Shown: positions 7,557 through 14,961, numbered from the stretch's first letter. The stretch is 16,759 bases of DNA from Sulfurimonas sp. (GCA_012963655.1 DTVI01000403.1:1-16759), one strand, 5' to 3'. Program-made: numbers and translations. Notes: a model not told the origin generated them from the letters alone.

Positions 7557-8328
7557 ACACTTATTTCTTTTAATTTTAATAGGTCTACTTATAAGTGGAT
7601 GTAGTAGACGCCTCATTGACCGTACAAGTTCTTCTTATAGAGCCCCTGTTGCAAACTCCTCTAAGCCTAGTAATCTAAAACACCCTACTATGCGTCCTTA
7701 TACAATAATGGGAAAACGATATTATCCTTCTGTAGTTAGAGTAGGCAAAACTTTTAGAGGTAGAGCTTCTTGGTATGGTCCTAATTTTCATGGTAAAAAG
7801 ACTTCTAATGGTGAAACTTATAATATGTGGCAAATGACGGCAGCCCATAAAACCTTGCCTATGAATACAGTAGTAAAAGTTACGAACAAAGATAATGGGC
7901 GAAGTATAGTTGTACGTATTAATGACAGAGGTCCTTTTGTTAATACCCGTATCATTGACCTTTCTAAAAAGGGAGCAATTGAACTTGATATGGTTAAAAC
8001 AGGTACAGCTCCTGTGAAACTTGAAATTCTGGGTTTTAATAAGAAAGGCCAGACTAAAGTTACTAAGACATCAATTCAAAAAGACCTTAAAGAGAAGGTA
8101 ATTGGAAAATATGCCCTTCAAATAGGTTCTTTTAGTAAAATTGAGGGTGCAATTTCTATCCAAGAACGCTATAATAACGAATCTGGTCAATATAAAACTG
8201 TTATTAAAGATATAGATGATGGAAGTCAACGACTTTTCAAGGTCTTTTTAACAGGTTTTCAAGGTGAAGAAGAAGCTAGAGATTATAAGGCAAAGCATTT
8301 TGCTGGGGCATTTATAGTGAGAGAATAA
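7546..8328 (+). CDS. rlpA: Septal-ring lytic transglycosylase RlpA, lipoprotein with SPOR domain
   Basis: RlpA is an outer-membrane lipoprotein that cuts denuded glycan strands (those stripped of peptides) at the division site. The 260-aa protein starts at GTG 7546 inside the end of mltD. It has a lipoprotein signal with lipobox ISGC (C19); serine at +2 favours outer-membrane sorting. The double-psi beta-barrel (about 69-163) keeps the active residues of the Pseudomonas enzyme at matching spacing: E90 (SNGETY), H101 (AAHKTLP) and D127 (NDRGPF). A C-terminal SPOR domain (about 188-260, starting YALQIGSF) would direct it to denuded septal glycan. The 11-bp overlap with mltD suggests the two murein hydrolases are made together, fitting removal of peptide-free strands during septation. 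Confidence 0.94.
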   Translation: MFAKHLFLLILIGLLISGCSRRLIDRTSSSYRAPVANSSKPSNLKHPTMRPYTIMGKRYYPSVVRVGKTFRGRASWYGPNFHGKKTSNGETYNMWQMTAAHKTLPMNTVVKVTNKDNGRSIVVRINDRGPFVNTRIIDLSKKGAIELDMVKTGTAPVKLEILGFNKKGQTKVTKTSIQKDLKEKVIGKYALQIGSFSKIEGAISIQERYNNESGQYKTVIKDIDDGSQRLFKVFLTGFQGEEEARDYKAKHFAGAFIVRE

Positions 8329-8338
8329 GGAATATTTT

Positions 8339-8911
8339 ATGATAAAAATTGAACGTAAAACAAAAGAAACTGATATTAAAATAGAACTAGATGTATATGC
8401 CAAAGGCGAAAGTACCATTAGTACAGGTGTAGGCTTTTTAGACCATATGCTTGAAAGTTTTTCTAAACACTCTCTTATGGATCTTAAGGTTTCATGTAAG
8501 GGTGATACCCATATAGATGATCACCATAGCGTAGAAGATATTGGTATTGCTATTGGTCAGGCTCTTAAAAAGTCTATTTATCCTATTTCTAAGGTAGAAC
8601 GTTTTGGTTCAGCTGCTATTGTTATGGATGAAGCCTGTGTTGAATGTGATTTAGACCTTAGTAATAGACCTTTTTTAGTTTATGAGATTGATATAGAAGG
8701 TAAGGTTGGCAACTTTGATGTTGAACTCGTAGAAGAATTTTTCAGAGCTATATGTTTTAATGCTGGTTTAACAGCTCACATTATCATGAAACGTGGTAAA
8801 AACAAGCATCATATTATAGAAGCTGCTTTTAAATCTTTAGCCGTTGCCTTACGTCGTGCGACTACACCTAATGAAAGAACAGGGGTTCCTAGTACAAAGG
8901 GTGTACTTTGA
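8339..8911 (+). CDS. hisB: Imidazoleglycerol-phosphate dehydratase (monofunctional)
   Basis: HisB catalyses the dehydration of imidazoleglycerol phosphate to imidazoleacetol phosphate in histidine synthesis. The 190-aa protein is the monofunctional form, with no N-terminal histidinol-phosphatase domain. Metal-binding motifs are clear: H36 in GFLDHML, DDHHSVED at 60-67, and KHHIIEAAFK at 156-165. The repeated HHxxE arrangement is diagnostic of the two-manganese site. The start ATG has AAGGA about seven bases upstream. No other his gene is in the window, so it is separated from the pathway. It sits between rlpA (10 bp gap) and kdsC (4-bp TTGA overlap) in an operon otherwise devoted mainly to the cell envelope. 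Confidence 0.96.
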   Translation: MIKIERKTKETDIKIELDVYAKGESTISTGVGFLDHMLESFSKHSLMDLKVSCKGDTHIDDHHSVEDIGIAIGQALKKSIYPISKVERFGSAAIVMDEACVECDLDLSNRPFLVYEIDIEGKVGNFDVELVEEFFRAICFNAGLTAHIIMKRGKNKHHIIEAAFKSLAVALRRATTPNERTGVPSTKGVL

Positions 8912-9405
8912 TTGACCTCTTAGTCTTTGATGTTGATGGCTGTCTTACAAACGGACAAATAAGCTACAGTGAAAACGGTGATGAAATAAAATCTTTTAAT
9001 GTAAAAGATGGTCTCGCCATCAGCTCATGGATACGTTTAGGAAAAAAAGCTGCGATTATTACGGGTAGACGTTCTAAAATTGTAGAAAGACGGGCTAAAG
9101 AACTTGGGATAAATTATTTATTTCAAGGTGTACATAATAAACTTGAAGTTCTTGAGGGTATCTGCAAGGATGAAGGTATTAGTCTTGAAAATGTTGCTGC
9201 TATAGGTGATGATTTAAATGATTATAATATGCTTAAATCGGTAGGGTACAGTTTTACCCCTGCTGATGGGTCTGAGTATATACGTGAACTTAGTAAGGTT
9301 GTTTTATATGCTAAGGGTGGAGAAGGTGCGGTTAGAGAGATGATTGAAAGTATTATCAAAGATAATGGCTTAGAAGATGCCTTCTTAAAGATTTGGAAGT
9401 CATAA
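8908..9405 (+). CDS. kdsC: 3-deoxy-D-manno-octulosonate 8-phosphate phosphatase
   Basis: KdsC removes phosphate from Kdo-8-phosphate, giving the Kdo used in the LPS inner core. The 165-aa HAD-superfamily protein is cap-less and of the usual length for the tetrameric KdsC type. It shows the nucleophile motif FDVDGCLT (D8, D10), motif II IITGR (T52), a lysine at about K78 and motif III GDDLND (about 100-105). The start is TTG at 8908, which overlaps the hisB stop as TTGA, with AAGGG a few bases upstream; no other start lies between this and the essential D8. lptC follows after 10 bp, so Kdo synthesis is coupled to LPS export. Other small HAD phosphatases are possible, but the neighbourhood strongly favours KdsC. 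Confidence 0.9.
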   Translation: MIDLLVFDVDGCLTNGQISYSENGDEIKSFNVKDGLAISSWIRLGKKAAIITGRRSKIVERRAKELGINYLFQGVHNKLEVLEGICKDEGISLENVAAIGDDLNDYNMLKSVGYSFTPADGSEYIRELSKVVLYAKGGEGAVREMIESIIKDNGLEDAFLKIWKS

Positions 9406-9415
9406 AGAGGTCCTT

Positions 9416-9943
9416 ATGAAAATAACACACTTTTTTATATTTTTATTTTTGTTTTCTGCTTCACTTCTTATATTTTTAGAGCCACAGTCCTATGCTGTAA
9501 GTGAAACTAGAGATATTCCTAAGTTAGCGCTAGAAGATTTCACCTTATATGAGATAAATCAAACAGGGGTTCAAAGTGTGGTTAGTGGGACACTTATACG
9601 TCAGTTTACAAGCTATTATGAGGTTGAAAACGCACATTACATTGAGAATAAAAACAAAATAGGTGAGCATCTTTATGCTGACTTTGGAAGATTTGAAGGT
9701 GATGTGGCTTATTTACATGAAAATGTTAGATATTTTAGAGAAGATGGCCTCTCTTTTGAGAGTGATAATGCCATTTATGATACTGAAAATGAGTTATTGT
9801 ACGTGCCTAATCATTTTACACTAACACAAAATGAAAATGTGATTTATGGAACTGAACTACATTATAATGCACATACAGGCAATATAAAAGCGGAAAAAAT
9901 TAATGCAAATTATTATATACAGGAAACAGATAATGAAAAATAA
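9416..9943 (+). CDS. lptC: LPS export protein LptC (bitopic, periplasmic)
   Basis: LptC is the inner-membrane-anchored bridge that takes LPS from LptBFG and passes it to LptA. The 175-aa protein has one N-terminal hydrophobic helix (about residues 5-21), then a periplasmic part rich in beta-strand patterns such as YADFGRFEG, ENVRYF and YDTENELLYVP. These are typical of the OstA/LptC jellyroll, where alternating residues line the lipid groove. Sequence identity in this family is low, so the call rests on topology, length, fold pattern and its place between kdsC and lptA. The ATG has AGAGG five bases upstream. lptA follows after 17 bp. lptB, lptF, lptG and lptD are not in this window. Confidence 0.87.
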   Translation: MKITHFFIFLFLFSASLLIFLEPQSYAVSETRDIPKLALEDFTLYEINQTGVQSVVSGTLIRQFTSYYEVENAHYIENKNKIGEHLYADFGRFEGDVAYLHENVRYFREDGLSFESDNAIYDTENELLYVPNHFTLTQNENVIYGTELHYNAHTGNIKAEKINANYYIQETDNEK

Positions 9944-9960
9944 CTTCTTAGGATGTCATA

Positions 9961-10449
9961 ATGTTTAATCTAAAAAAAATATCTATTATTATGATTATAT
10001 GTACCCTTCCTTTATGGGCGGAACAGGTGAAGATTCTAGCAGAAAGTTTTAGTGCTAATGAAAAAAAAGGCGTGAGTATTTTTACAGGAAATGTAAAAAT
10101 TAAAAAAGGAAATGATGAACTTAATGCTTCTAAGGTTATTGTATATACAGATAAAGATCGAAATCCAATAAAATATATTGCAGATGGAAGTGTTTCTTTT
10201 TATATTGATATTCCTGATAATAACACCACTTATAGGGGAGACGCAGGTAAGGTTATTTACTTCCCCAATAAACAAGAATATCAGTTTTATACAGATGTGC
10301 ATCTTTATCAACTTAATACGGATAGAAAAATATTTGGTGATAAAATTATGCTTAACACTATAGATGGAAATGCTAAAGCCATTGGGGCAGAAAAAGCACC
10401 TGTTATAATGATCTTTAATATTGAAGATAAAAAGAAGGAAGAAAAGTGA
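9961..10449 (+). CDS. lptA: LPS transport periplasmic protein LptA
   Basis: LptA polymerises across the periplasm to form the bridge between LptC and LptD. The 162-aa protein has a signal peptide (basic FNLKK, hydrophobic core, probable cleavage after LWA at residue 20). It then shows an OstA-type repeat pattern: ILAESFSANEKKGVSIFTGNV, ELNASKVIVYTD and YRGDAGKVIYFPNKQEY, ending in a lysine/glutamate-rich tail. Length matches the family. AGGA lies upstream of the ATG. Its stop overlaps the engB start as GTGA, so translation of the two is coupled. Confidence 0.9.
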   Translation: MFNLKKISIIMIICTLPLWAEQVKILAESFSANEKKGVSIFTGNVKIKKGNDELNASKVIVYTDKDRNPIKYIADGSVSFYIDIPDNNTTYRGDAGKVIYFPNKQEYQFYTDVHLYQLNTDRKIFGDKIMLNTIDGNAKAIGAEKAPVIMIFNIEDKKKEEK

Positions 10450-11078
10450 TAGATATTATTAATGCTAAATTTATAACATCTGCGCCAAATATTACTATGG
10501 CACCTGAAGAAGAGCGTTTAGAAGTTGCTTTTCTGGCTCGTTCAAACGTAGGAAAAAGCTCCTTACTTAATGCCTTAGTTAATCATAAAGGGATGGCAAA
10601 GGTTTCAGCAACACCAGGTAAAACACAACTAATAAATTTCTTTAATTTAGAGTTTAGAGACCAAGAAACAAATGAAAGACAAGAAGCACGATTTGTCGAC
10701 TTGCCAGGTTTTGGTTATGCAAAGGTTTCAAAAAGTATTAAGCATCAATGGCAAAGAAGTTTAAACCAGTTTATTGCTGAAAGAGAACAAATTAAACTCT
10801 TTATTCATCTTGTAGATTGTAGACATCCTGATTTAGATATAGATGCACAGGTGGATGATTATTTAAATGAGATCGTTGAGGGTGATCAGGTGATTTTACA
10901 TGTTTTTACAAAAATGGATAAGCTCAATCAAAAAGAACTGGGTGCTCTAAGAAATAAATACCCCGGTGCTTTAATGATTTCAAATACAAAAAAACGTGGT
11001 ATTGATAAGCTTATACAAGTGATTCATGAAATTTTATTTACTGAAGACAGTCTTGAAGACAATGAAGAAGAAATTTAG
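10446..11078 (+). CDS. engB: Ribosome-biogenesis GTPase EngB (YihA/YsxC family)
   Basis: This small essential GTPase takes part in late assembly of the large ribosomal subunit. The 210-aa protein has all G motifs: G1 ARSNVGKSS (31-39), G2 in SATPGKTQ (T56), G3 VDLPGFGYAK (84-93), G4 TKMDK (155-159) and G5 ISNTKKRG (178-185). The first P-loop residue is alanine (A31) where the family usually has glycine. The GTG start at 10446 overlaps the lptA stop (GTGA), and the C-terminal tail is unusually acidic. Its TAG stop shares one base with the GTG start of the next gene. It belongs physically to the envelope operon, although its role is ribosomal. Confidence 0.95.
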   Translation: MIDIINAKFITSAPNITMAPEEERLEVAFLARSNVGKSSLLNALVNHKGMAKVSATPGKTQLINFFNLEFRDQETNERQEARFVDLPGFGYAKVSKSIKHQWQRSLNQFIAEREQIKLFIHLVDCRHPDLDIDAQVDDYLNEIVEGDQVILHVFTKMDKLNQKELGALRNKYPGALMISNTKKRGIDKLIQVIHEILFTEDSLEDNEEEI

Positions 11079-11536
11079 TGATACATTATTCTAAGGCTAA
11101 CTTATCGCATGTTGTACAGATGCAAATACTTGTGCAGCCTTATGTTGATGATGGAACTATTTTAGAGCGTACTGCTGATGAAATAGCAACAAATATTCGT
11201 TCATACACACTTGCCTTTGACGAGGATACTCTTATTGGTTTTTCTGCCTTACATATACATACGGTGAAGTTAGCTGAAATTCGTTCTTTAATTGTACATG
11301 AAAATTTTAGAGATAAGGGTGTAGGAAAAGAATTAGTTTCTTTAGGACTAAGTGAAGGAAAACCACTTGGACTCAAAGAAGTTCTTGTGCTAACGTATAA
11401 ACAAGCATTTTTTGAAAAACTTGGATTTGTTGAAATCCCTAAGGCGTCTTTACCTGAACATAAAATTTGGGCAGACTGTATTAAATGTAAACACTTTCCC
11501 CTATGCAACGAAGTTTCACTTATAAAAAAATATTAA
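11078..11536 (+). CDS. argA: GNAT acetyltransferase, probable short N-acetylglutamate synthase
   Basis: This 152-aa GNAT protein probably makes N-acetylglutamate from glutamate and acetyl-CoA, the first step of arginine synthesis. It has the strand EIRSLIVHENFR, then the acetyl-CoA loop RDKGVGK (78-84), and VLTYKQAFFEKLGF typical of GNAT motif B. The C-terminal HKIWADCIKCKHFPLCNE, with C134, C137 and C143, resembles the cysteine-bearing tail of stand-alone ArgA-type acetyltransferases and of ArgH(A) fusions. It lacks the amino-acid-kinase domain of E. coli ArgA, so classical arginine feedback through that domain is absent. The GTG start overlaps the engB stop (TAGTG). The next ORF begins 34 bp before its end. 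The general GNAT assignment is certain; the substrate is inferred. Confidence 0.75.
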   Translation: MIHYSKANLSHVVQMQILVQPYVDDGTILERTADEIATNIRSYTLAFDEDTLIGFSALHIHTVKLAEIRSLIVHENFRDKGVGKELVSLGLSEGKPLGLKEVLVLTYKQAFFEKLGFVEIPKASLPEHKIWADCIKCKHFPLCNEVSLIKKY

Positions 11537-11955
11537 CAGGCCTTGTTCTTGTTATAAGTTTTGGCCTGTACCAAAGCCTAAGTAGTATCTATCTTTTATT
11601 TCCTCCTATGCTAGGGGTGCTGTTTTTTTATTTTATGCAAGCCTTAAACAAAGAAGACCTACCAAAACTTGTACTTGTACTTGTCTTGCTCCTTATATTT
11701 GAAGCAGAAAAAGACTTTTTACTTTTTAGCTCCTTAGTTTATTTCACCTTTATTTACCGCTTCGTTATACCAAGACTTGGTATAATGATATCGTGTAAAG
11801 TCTGCTTAAAGGTCTTATTAATAAACCTTGCATATCTTGGATACGTACTGTTCTCATATATCTTGGCCCAGGTTTTATGGGTGGAGTTGCCTAGTTTTGA
11901 TTGGCATATTTTCTATTATATGTTTTTGGAATTTTTCTTGGTACTTAGTATATGA
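11503..11955 (+). CDS. Polytopic membrane protein, candidate MreD-like
   Basis: This 150-aa protein is almost wholly hydrophobic, with about five or six predicted membrane helices (roughly residues 10-27, 29-47, 56-67, 71-89, 102-125 and 134-150) and few charges (EDLPK and EAEKD). Sequence alone does not identify a family. However, length, topology and placement directly before mrdA match MreD, the poorly conserved partner of MreC in the rod complex, which lies before mrdA in many bacteria. It starts at ATG 11503 inside the GNAT gene (34-bp overlap, no clear ribosome site), so translation is probably coupled. Its ATGA overlaps the mrdA start by 4 bp. mreB and mreC are not in the window. The call is an inference from context. 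Confidence 0.6.
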   Translation: MQRSFTYKKILTGLVLVISFGLYQSLSSIYLLFPPMLGVLFFYFMQALNKEDLPKLVLVLVLLLIFEAEKDFLLFSSLVYFTFIYRFVIPRLGIMISCKVCLKVLLINLAYLGYVLFSYILAQVLWVELPSFDWHIFYYMFLEFFLVLSI

Positions 11956-13742
11956 GAATAAAATTTATATTAATCTTGTTTATATTGGTGTGGATATCTT
12001 TATTAGTGCGTATTTATTATATTTCTATTCAATCTAATAATTATTATGAAAGTTTAGCCAATAGTAATACTATTAAGTTTGAATATATTCCTCCTATACG
12101 TGGGGAAATTTTAGATAGACACAAGCAACCCTTAGCGATTAATAAACTTGGTTTCAAGCTTCAAGTAGCTCCTCATTTGCCTAGAAAAAATGGAGACCTT
12201 GATGCGGAATTAGAAACAATTGTGCTTATGATTCCTTCTTTAGATATAAAAAAACTAAAAAAGAATTATATAAAAAAAGATTCACCATATAATCATCATT
12301 TTATTGATGTAGTAGACTTTATTTCTTATGAAGACGCTATTCCTGTGTATTCAAAAATGAACTTAAATGAAAATGTAAAACTCTTACCTGCGCCTAAACG
12401 TTATTACCCTAATAAAAAATTAGCGGCACATATTATTGGTTATGTTGCAAGGGCTAATAAAAAAGATGTTGATAAAAACGCTATCGCAAAACTTACAGGT
12501 TCTACAGGTAAAAGTGGTATTGAAAAGTATTATAATAATTTTTTGCAAGGCGAGGCAGGGGAGAGAGAAATTAAGGTAAGTGCCTATAACCAAGAAATGC
12601 AAGAGTTAAGTTATAAGGCACCTAAGGAACATCAACAAATAACCTTGGCCCTAGACCTACGCTTACAAAAACTAATAGAAGAACTTTTCAAAGACAAGGC
12701 TGGTGCGGTTGTCGTTATGGATGTGCATGGAGAGATTTTAGCTGCAGGTTCATACCCAGAATATGATTTAAACACCTTTGTTTCGGGCATCTCTGTATCT
12801 CGTTGGTCTGAACTTATTAATGACTTAGATAAGCCCTTTACAAATAAGGTAGTAAATGGGCTTTACCCACCAGGCTCCACTATTAAGACTGGTTTGGGGC
12901 TTGCTTATGTAAGTAGCAATAAAATGAGTCCTTGGACGAAGTTCACTTGTGAAGGAACAATGACCTTAGGAAAAAATAATAGAAAATTTCGTTGTTGGAA
13001 GCATAGAGGGCATAAAGAAACAAACTTAATTAAGGCCATTAGACAGTCTTGTGATATTTATTTTTATAAGGGTAGCTTGCGTGTTGGTATTGCTGAAATG
13101 TCAAGACAACTAAAAAACTTTGGCTTAGGAAAGAAAACAGGTGTTGACCTGCCTAATGAGTACTTTGGTACAGTACCAAGTAGAGAATGGAAAATGAATA
13201 AGTATGGTAAACCTTGGTATATTGGTGAAACCCTCAACTCCTCAATTGGTCAGGGTGATTTTTTAACAACACCTATGCAAATAGCGCAGTTTACCTCTTT
13301 AATGGCTACTGGAAAAATTGCTAAACCACATTTTGTTAAAAATATTGGAGAACAGTTTTTTATACCTGAGTATAAAGAGGTTCTAAATGCAAAGCAAAAG
13401 AAACGCTTACCTCTTATTCAAAGAGCTATGTGGGAAGTGTGTAATCATCCTAAGGGAACGGCTACGCATTACCTTAGATCTTCTAAGGTAAAAATAGCAG
13501 GTAAGACAGGAACAGCTCAGGTTATTGGTATATCGCAAAAGACTATTAAACGTTTAAAAGAGCATGAATTAGCCTACTTAAAACGTTCCCACGCTTGGTT
13601 CACTACCTATGGACCATATAAAGACCCTCAGTATATTGTGACTGTGCTTATAGAGCATGGAGGACATGGAGGGCAGGCGGCAGGACCAATGGTCTCAAAA
13701 ATTTACAATAAGCTTCTAGAATACGGCTACATAAAAAAGTAA
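11952..13742 (+). CDS. mrdA: Penicillin-binding protein 2 (elongation transpeptidase)
   Basis: PBP2 is the class B transpeptidase of the elongasome (rod complex), cross-linking new lateral-wall peptidoglycan with RodA. The 596-aa protein has one N-terminal membrane anchor (about residues 4-25), the dimerisation/pedestal domain with PPIRGEILDR (47-56), and a transpeptidase domain. The active-site motifs are SxxK at S309-K312 (PPGSTIKT), SCD at 366-368 in the SxN position, and KTGTAQ at 518-523. SCD rather than SxN is normal in PBP2. The start overlaps the MreD-like stop (ATGA). It is the last gene of the envelope operon. The DNA stays open in the same frame after its TAA for another 59 codons. 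Confidence 0.95.
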   Translation: MRIKFILILFILVWISLLVRIYYISIQSNNYYESLANSNTIKFEYIPPIRGEILDRHKQPLAINKLGFKLQVAPHLPRKNGDLDAELETIVLMIPSLDIKKLKKNYIKKDSPYNHHFIDVVDFISYEDAIPVYSKMNLNENVKLLPAPKRYYPNKKLAAHIIGYVARANKKDVDKNAIAKLTGSTGKSGIEKYYNNFLQGEAGEREIKVSAYNQEMQELSYKAPKEHQQITLALDLRLQKLIEELFKDKAGAVVVMDVHGEILAAGSYPEYDLNTFVSGISVSRWSELINDLDKPFTNKVVNGLYPPGSTIKTGLGLAYVSSNKMSPWTKFTCEGTMTLGKNNRKFRCWKHRGHKETNLIKAIRQSCDIYFYKGSLRVGIAEMSRQLKNFGLGKKTGVDLPNEYFGTVPSREWKMNKYGKPWYIGETLNSSIGQGDFLTTPMQIAQFTSLMATGKIAKPHFVKNIGEQFFIPEYKEVLNAKQKKRLPLIQRAMWEVCNHPKGTATHYLRSSKVKIAGKTGTAQVIGISQKTIKRLKEHELAYLKRSHAWFTTYGPYKDPQYIVTVLIEHGGHGGQAAGPMVSKIYNKLLEYGYIKK

Positions 13743-13781
13743 TTTTGTGTTTGTATCCATCAAAGAAGATCTAGCATATAC

Positions 13782-13922
13782 TTGATATTATTTTTTCTTG
13801 CCTATCATATTCTTAAAGCTTTTTATTTATATGAAATTTCGTATTTAGTTTATTATGAGTATCAAAAAAAATTAGAAAATAAAGCTCAATTTTTAAACTT
13901 CTTGCCCTTTATCGTACCATAA
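13782..13922 (+). CDS. Possible tiny membrane-associated ORF after mrdA
   Basis: After the mrdA stop the same frame stays open from 13743 to a TAA at 13920-13922. The only sensible early start is TTG at 13782, giving a 46-aa peptide beginning ILFFLAYHILKAFYLYE after the initiator. It has a hydrophobic, aromatic-rich first half, a charged middle (EYQKKLENKAQ) and a hydrophobic end (FLNFLPFIVP). An AAAGAAG stretch lies upstream, but rather far away (about 13 bases). A frame this long is only mildly unlikely by chance in AT-rich DNA. No family is recognised. It could equally be non-coding spacer. Confidence 0.22.
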   Translation: MILFFLAYHILKAFYLYEISYLVYYEYQKKLENKAQFLNFLPFIVP

Positions 13923-13949
13923 AGGCTCCTTTGTATCTGTGTAAAGGAG
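13906..13949. terminator. Candidate hairpins between convergent operons
   Basis: Two adjacent stems are visible: CCTTTAT (13906-13912) with ATAAAGG (13919-13925), and CTCCTTT (13926-13932) with AAAGGAG (13943-13949). The AAAGG segments are shared in sequence, so alternative pairings are possible. Neither stem is followed by a good T-run on either strand, so termination activity is uncertain, though the location between converging mrdA and the exchanger gene fits. Confidence 0.35.
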
Positions 13950-13969
13950 AGGGGTATAAAAGGTGGGAG

Positions 13970-14899
13970 TTAGAGTGTACTAATAGCGTTGTTTATAAAT
14001 AAGGCCAAAATAAGAAGCAAGAAAACAGCGCCAGCCTTATTATAAAGCTTATTAGCAAGTATAAGAAGTAGGGCAATAGAAGCTGCAATCATAATACTTA
14101 TATCGAAGGCATTTTCTCTTAAACTTACACTTAAAGGTGATAATAAAGAAGCTCCTCCGATAACCATAGAAAAGTTAGCAACATTTGAGCCAATAATATT
14201 TCCAATACTTAGGTCTGCCTTTCCTTTTTTAATGGCTACAAGAGAAACTACAAGCTCTGGTAATGATGTTCCTAATGATATTAGAAAAAGACCAATTATC
14301 CATTCGCTTACACCAAACATTCTTGCGATATTACTACCACTTTCAACCACAAAGTTTGCTCCACCTATGGTTAATATAAAGCCTACACTTAAAAGGGCGA
14401 CGGTTTTAAACCATCTAAATTTTTCTTTTGCTAAGTCTTCGTCTACCTCTAAATCTTCTTTTGCTGAAGAAAATAAAAACATAATGTATGCAAGCATCAT
14501 AAATAAAAATAAAAAGCCCTCAACCCTAGAAATATTTCCATCATAAGACATTAATAAAAAGATAACAACAGGCATTAAAATCCAAGCACTGTCTTTAGCA
14601 AAAAGATCTCTTTTAGGATTCATTTTTTTCGCGATCAAAAAGACAAGTCCTAAAACTAAGGTGATGTTAAAACTAACACTTCCAATAACATTAGCCACTG
14701 CTAGATCACTTTTACCATGATATGAGGCAATCATCGATGCTGCCATCTCAGGAAGTGATGTTCCAAAGGCAACTAATGTTGCACCAATAACAAAATGTGA
14801 AATATTAAAATGTAGAGCAATGTGTTCAGACTCTTTAATAATGAAGTCTGCTCCGTATATTAAAGCGCTCATGGCAATTAAAAAAATTATAAAATCCAT
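13970..14899 (-). CDS. Calcium/sodium antiporter, CaCA family (YrbG-like)
   Basis: This inner-membrane exchanger probably swaps Na+ or H+ for Ca2+ or a similar cation. The preferred ATG at 14899 (309 aa) has AAGGAA six to seven bases upstream; an in-frame GTG at 14923 would add eight residues and include that ribosome site, so it is less likely. About ten membrane helices are present in two homologous halves. Each half has the signature GTSLPE (about residues 46-51 and 210-215) in the alpha-repeats. The second repeat has the full GSNVAN motif, while the first reads GSVSFN, lacking the usual first asparagine. A charged loop (about 145-165) joins the halves. It lies 63 bp downstream of ybeY on the same strand and may be co-transcribed with it. 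Confidence 0.9.
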   Translation of the reverse strand: MDFIIFLIAMSALIYGADFIIKESEHIALHFNISHFVIGATLVAFGTSLPEMAASMIASYHGKSDLAVANVIGSVSFNITLVLGLVFLIAKKMNPKRDLFAKDSAWILMPVVIFLLMSYDGNISRVEGFLFLFMMLAYIMFLFSSAKEDLEVDEDLAKEKFRWFKTVALLSVGFILTIGGANFVVESGSNIARMFGVSEWIIGLFLISLGTSLPELVVSLVAIKKGKADLSIGNIIGSNVANFSMVIGGASLLSPLSVSLRENAFDISIMIAASIALLLILANKLYNKAGAVFLLLILALFINNAISTL

Positions 14900-14961
14900 A
14901 AATGGTTCCTTTGTTTTACTCACGAAAAATTCGTTTATCTTTTTCTTTTTGAGGTATTGTT

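Noticed and set aside
10036..10311. A 91-codon minus-strand frame inside lptA
   Set aside because: It is isoleucine- and cysteine-rich, lacks a plausible start context, and overlaps a well-supported lptA.
11140..11508. A 122-codon open frame on the minus strand inside the GNAT gene
   Set aside because: It is fully contained in a well-supported gene on the other strand, has low-complexity serine-rich content, and no ribosome site or recognisable domain.
14232..14546. A 104-codon open frame on the plus strand inside the cation exchanger gene
   Set aside because: It is antisense to conserved transmembrane motifs, and its composition mirrors the exchanger codons.
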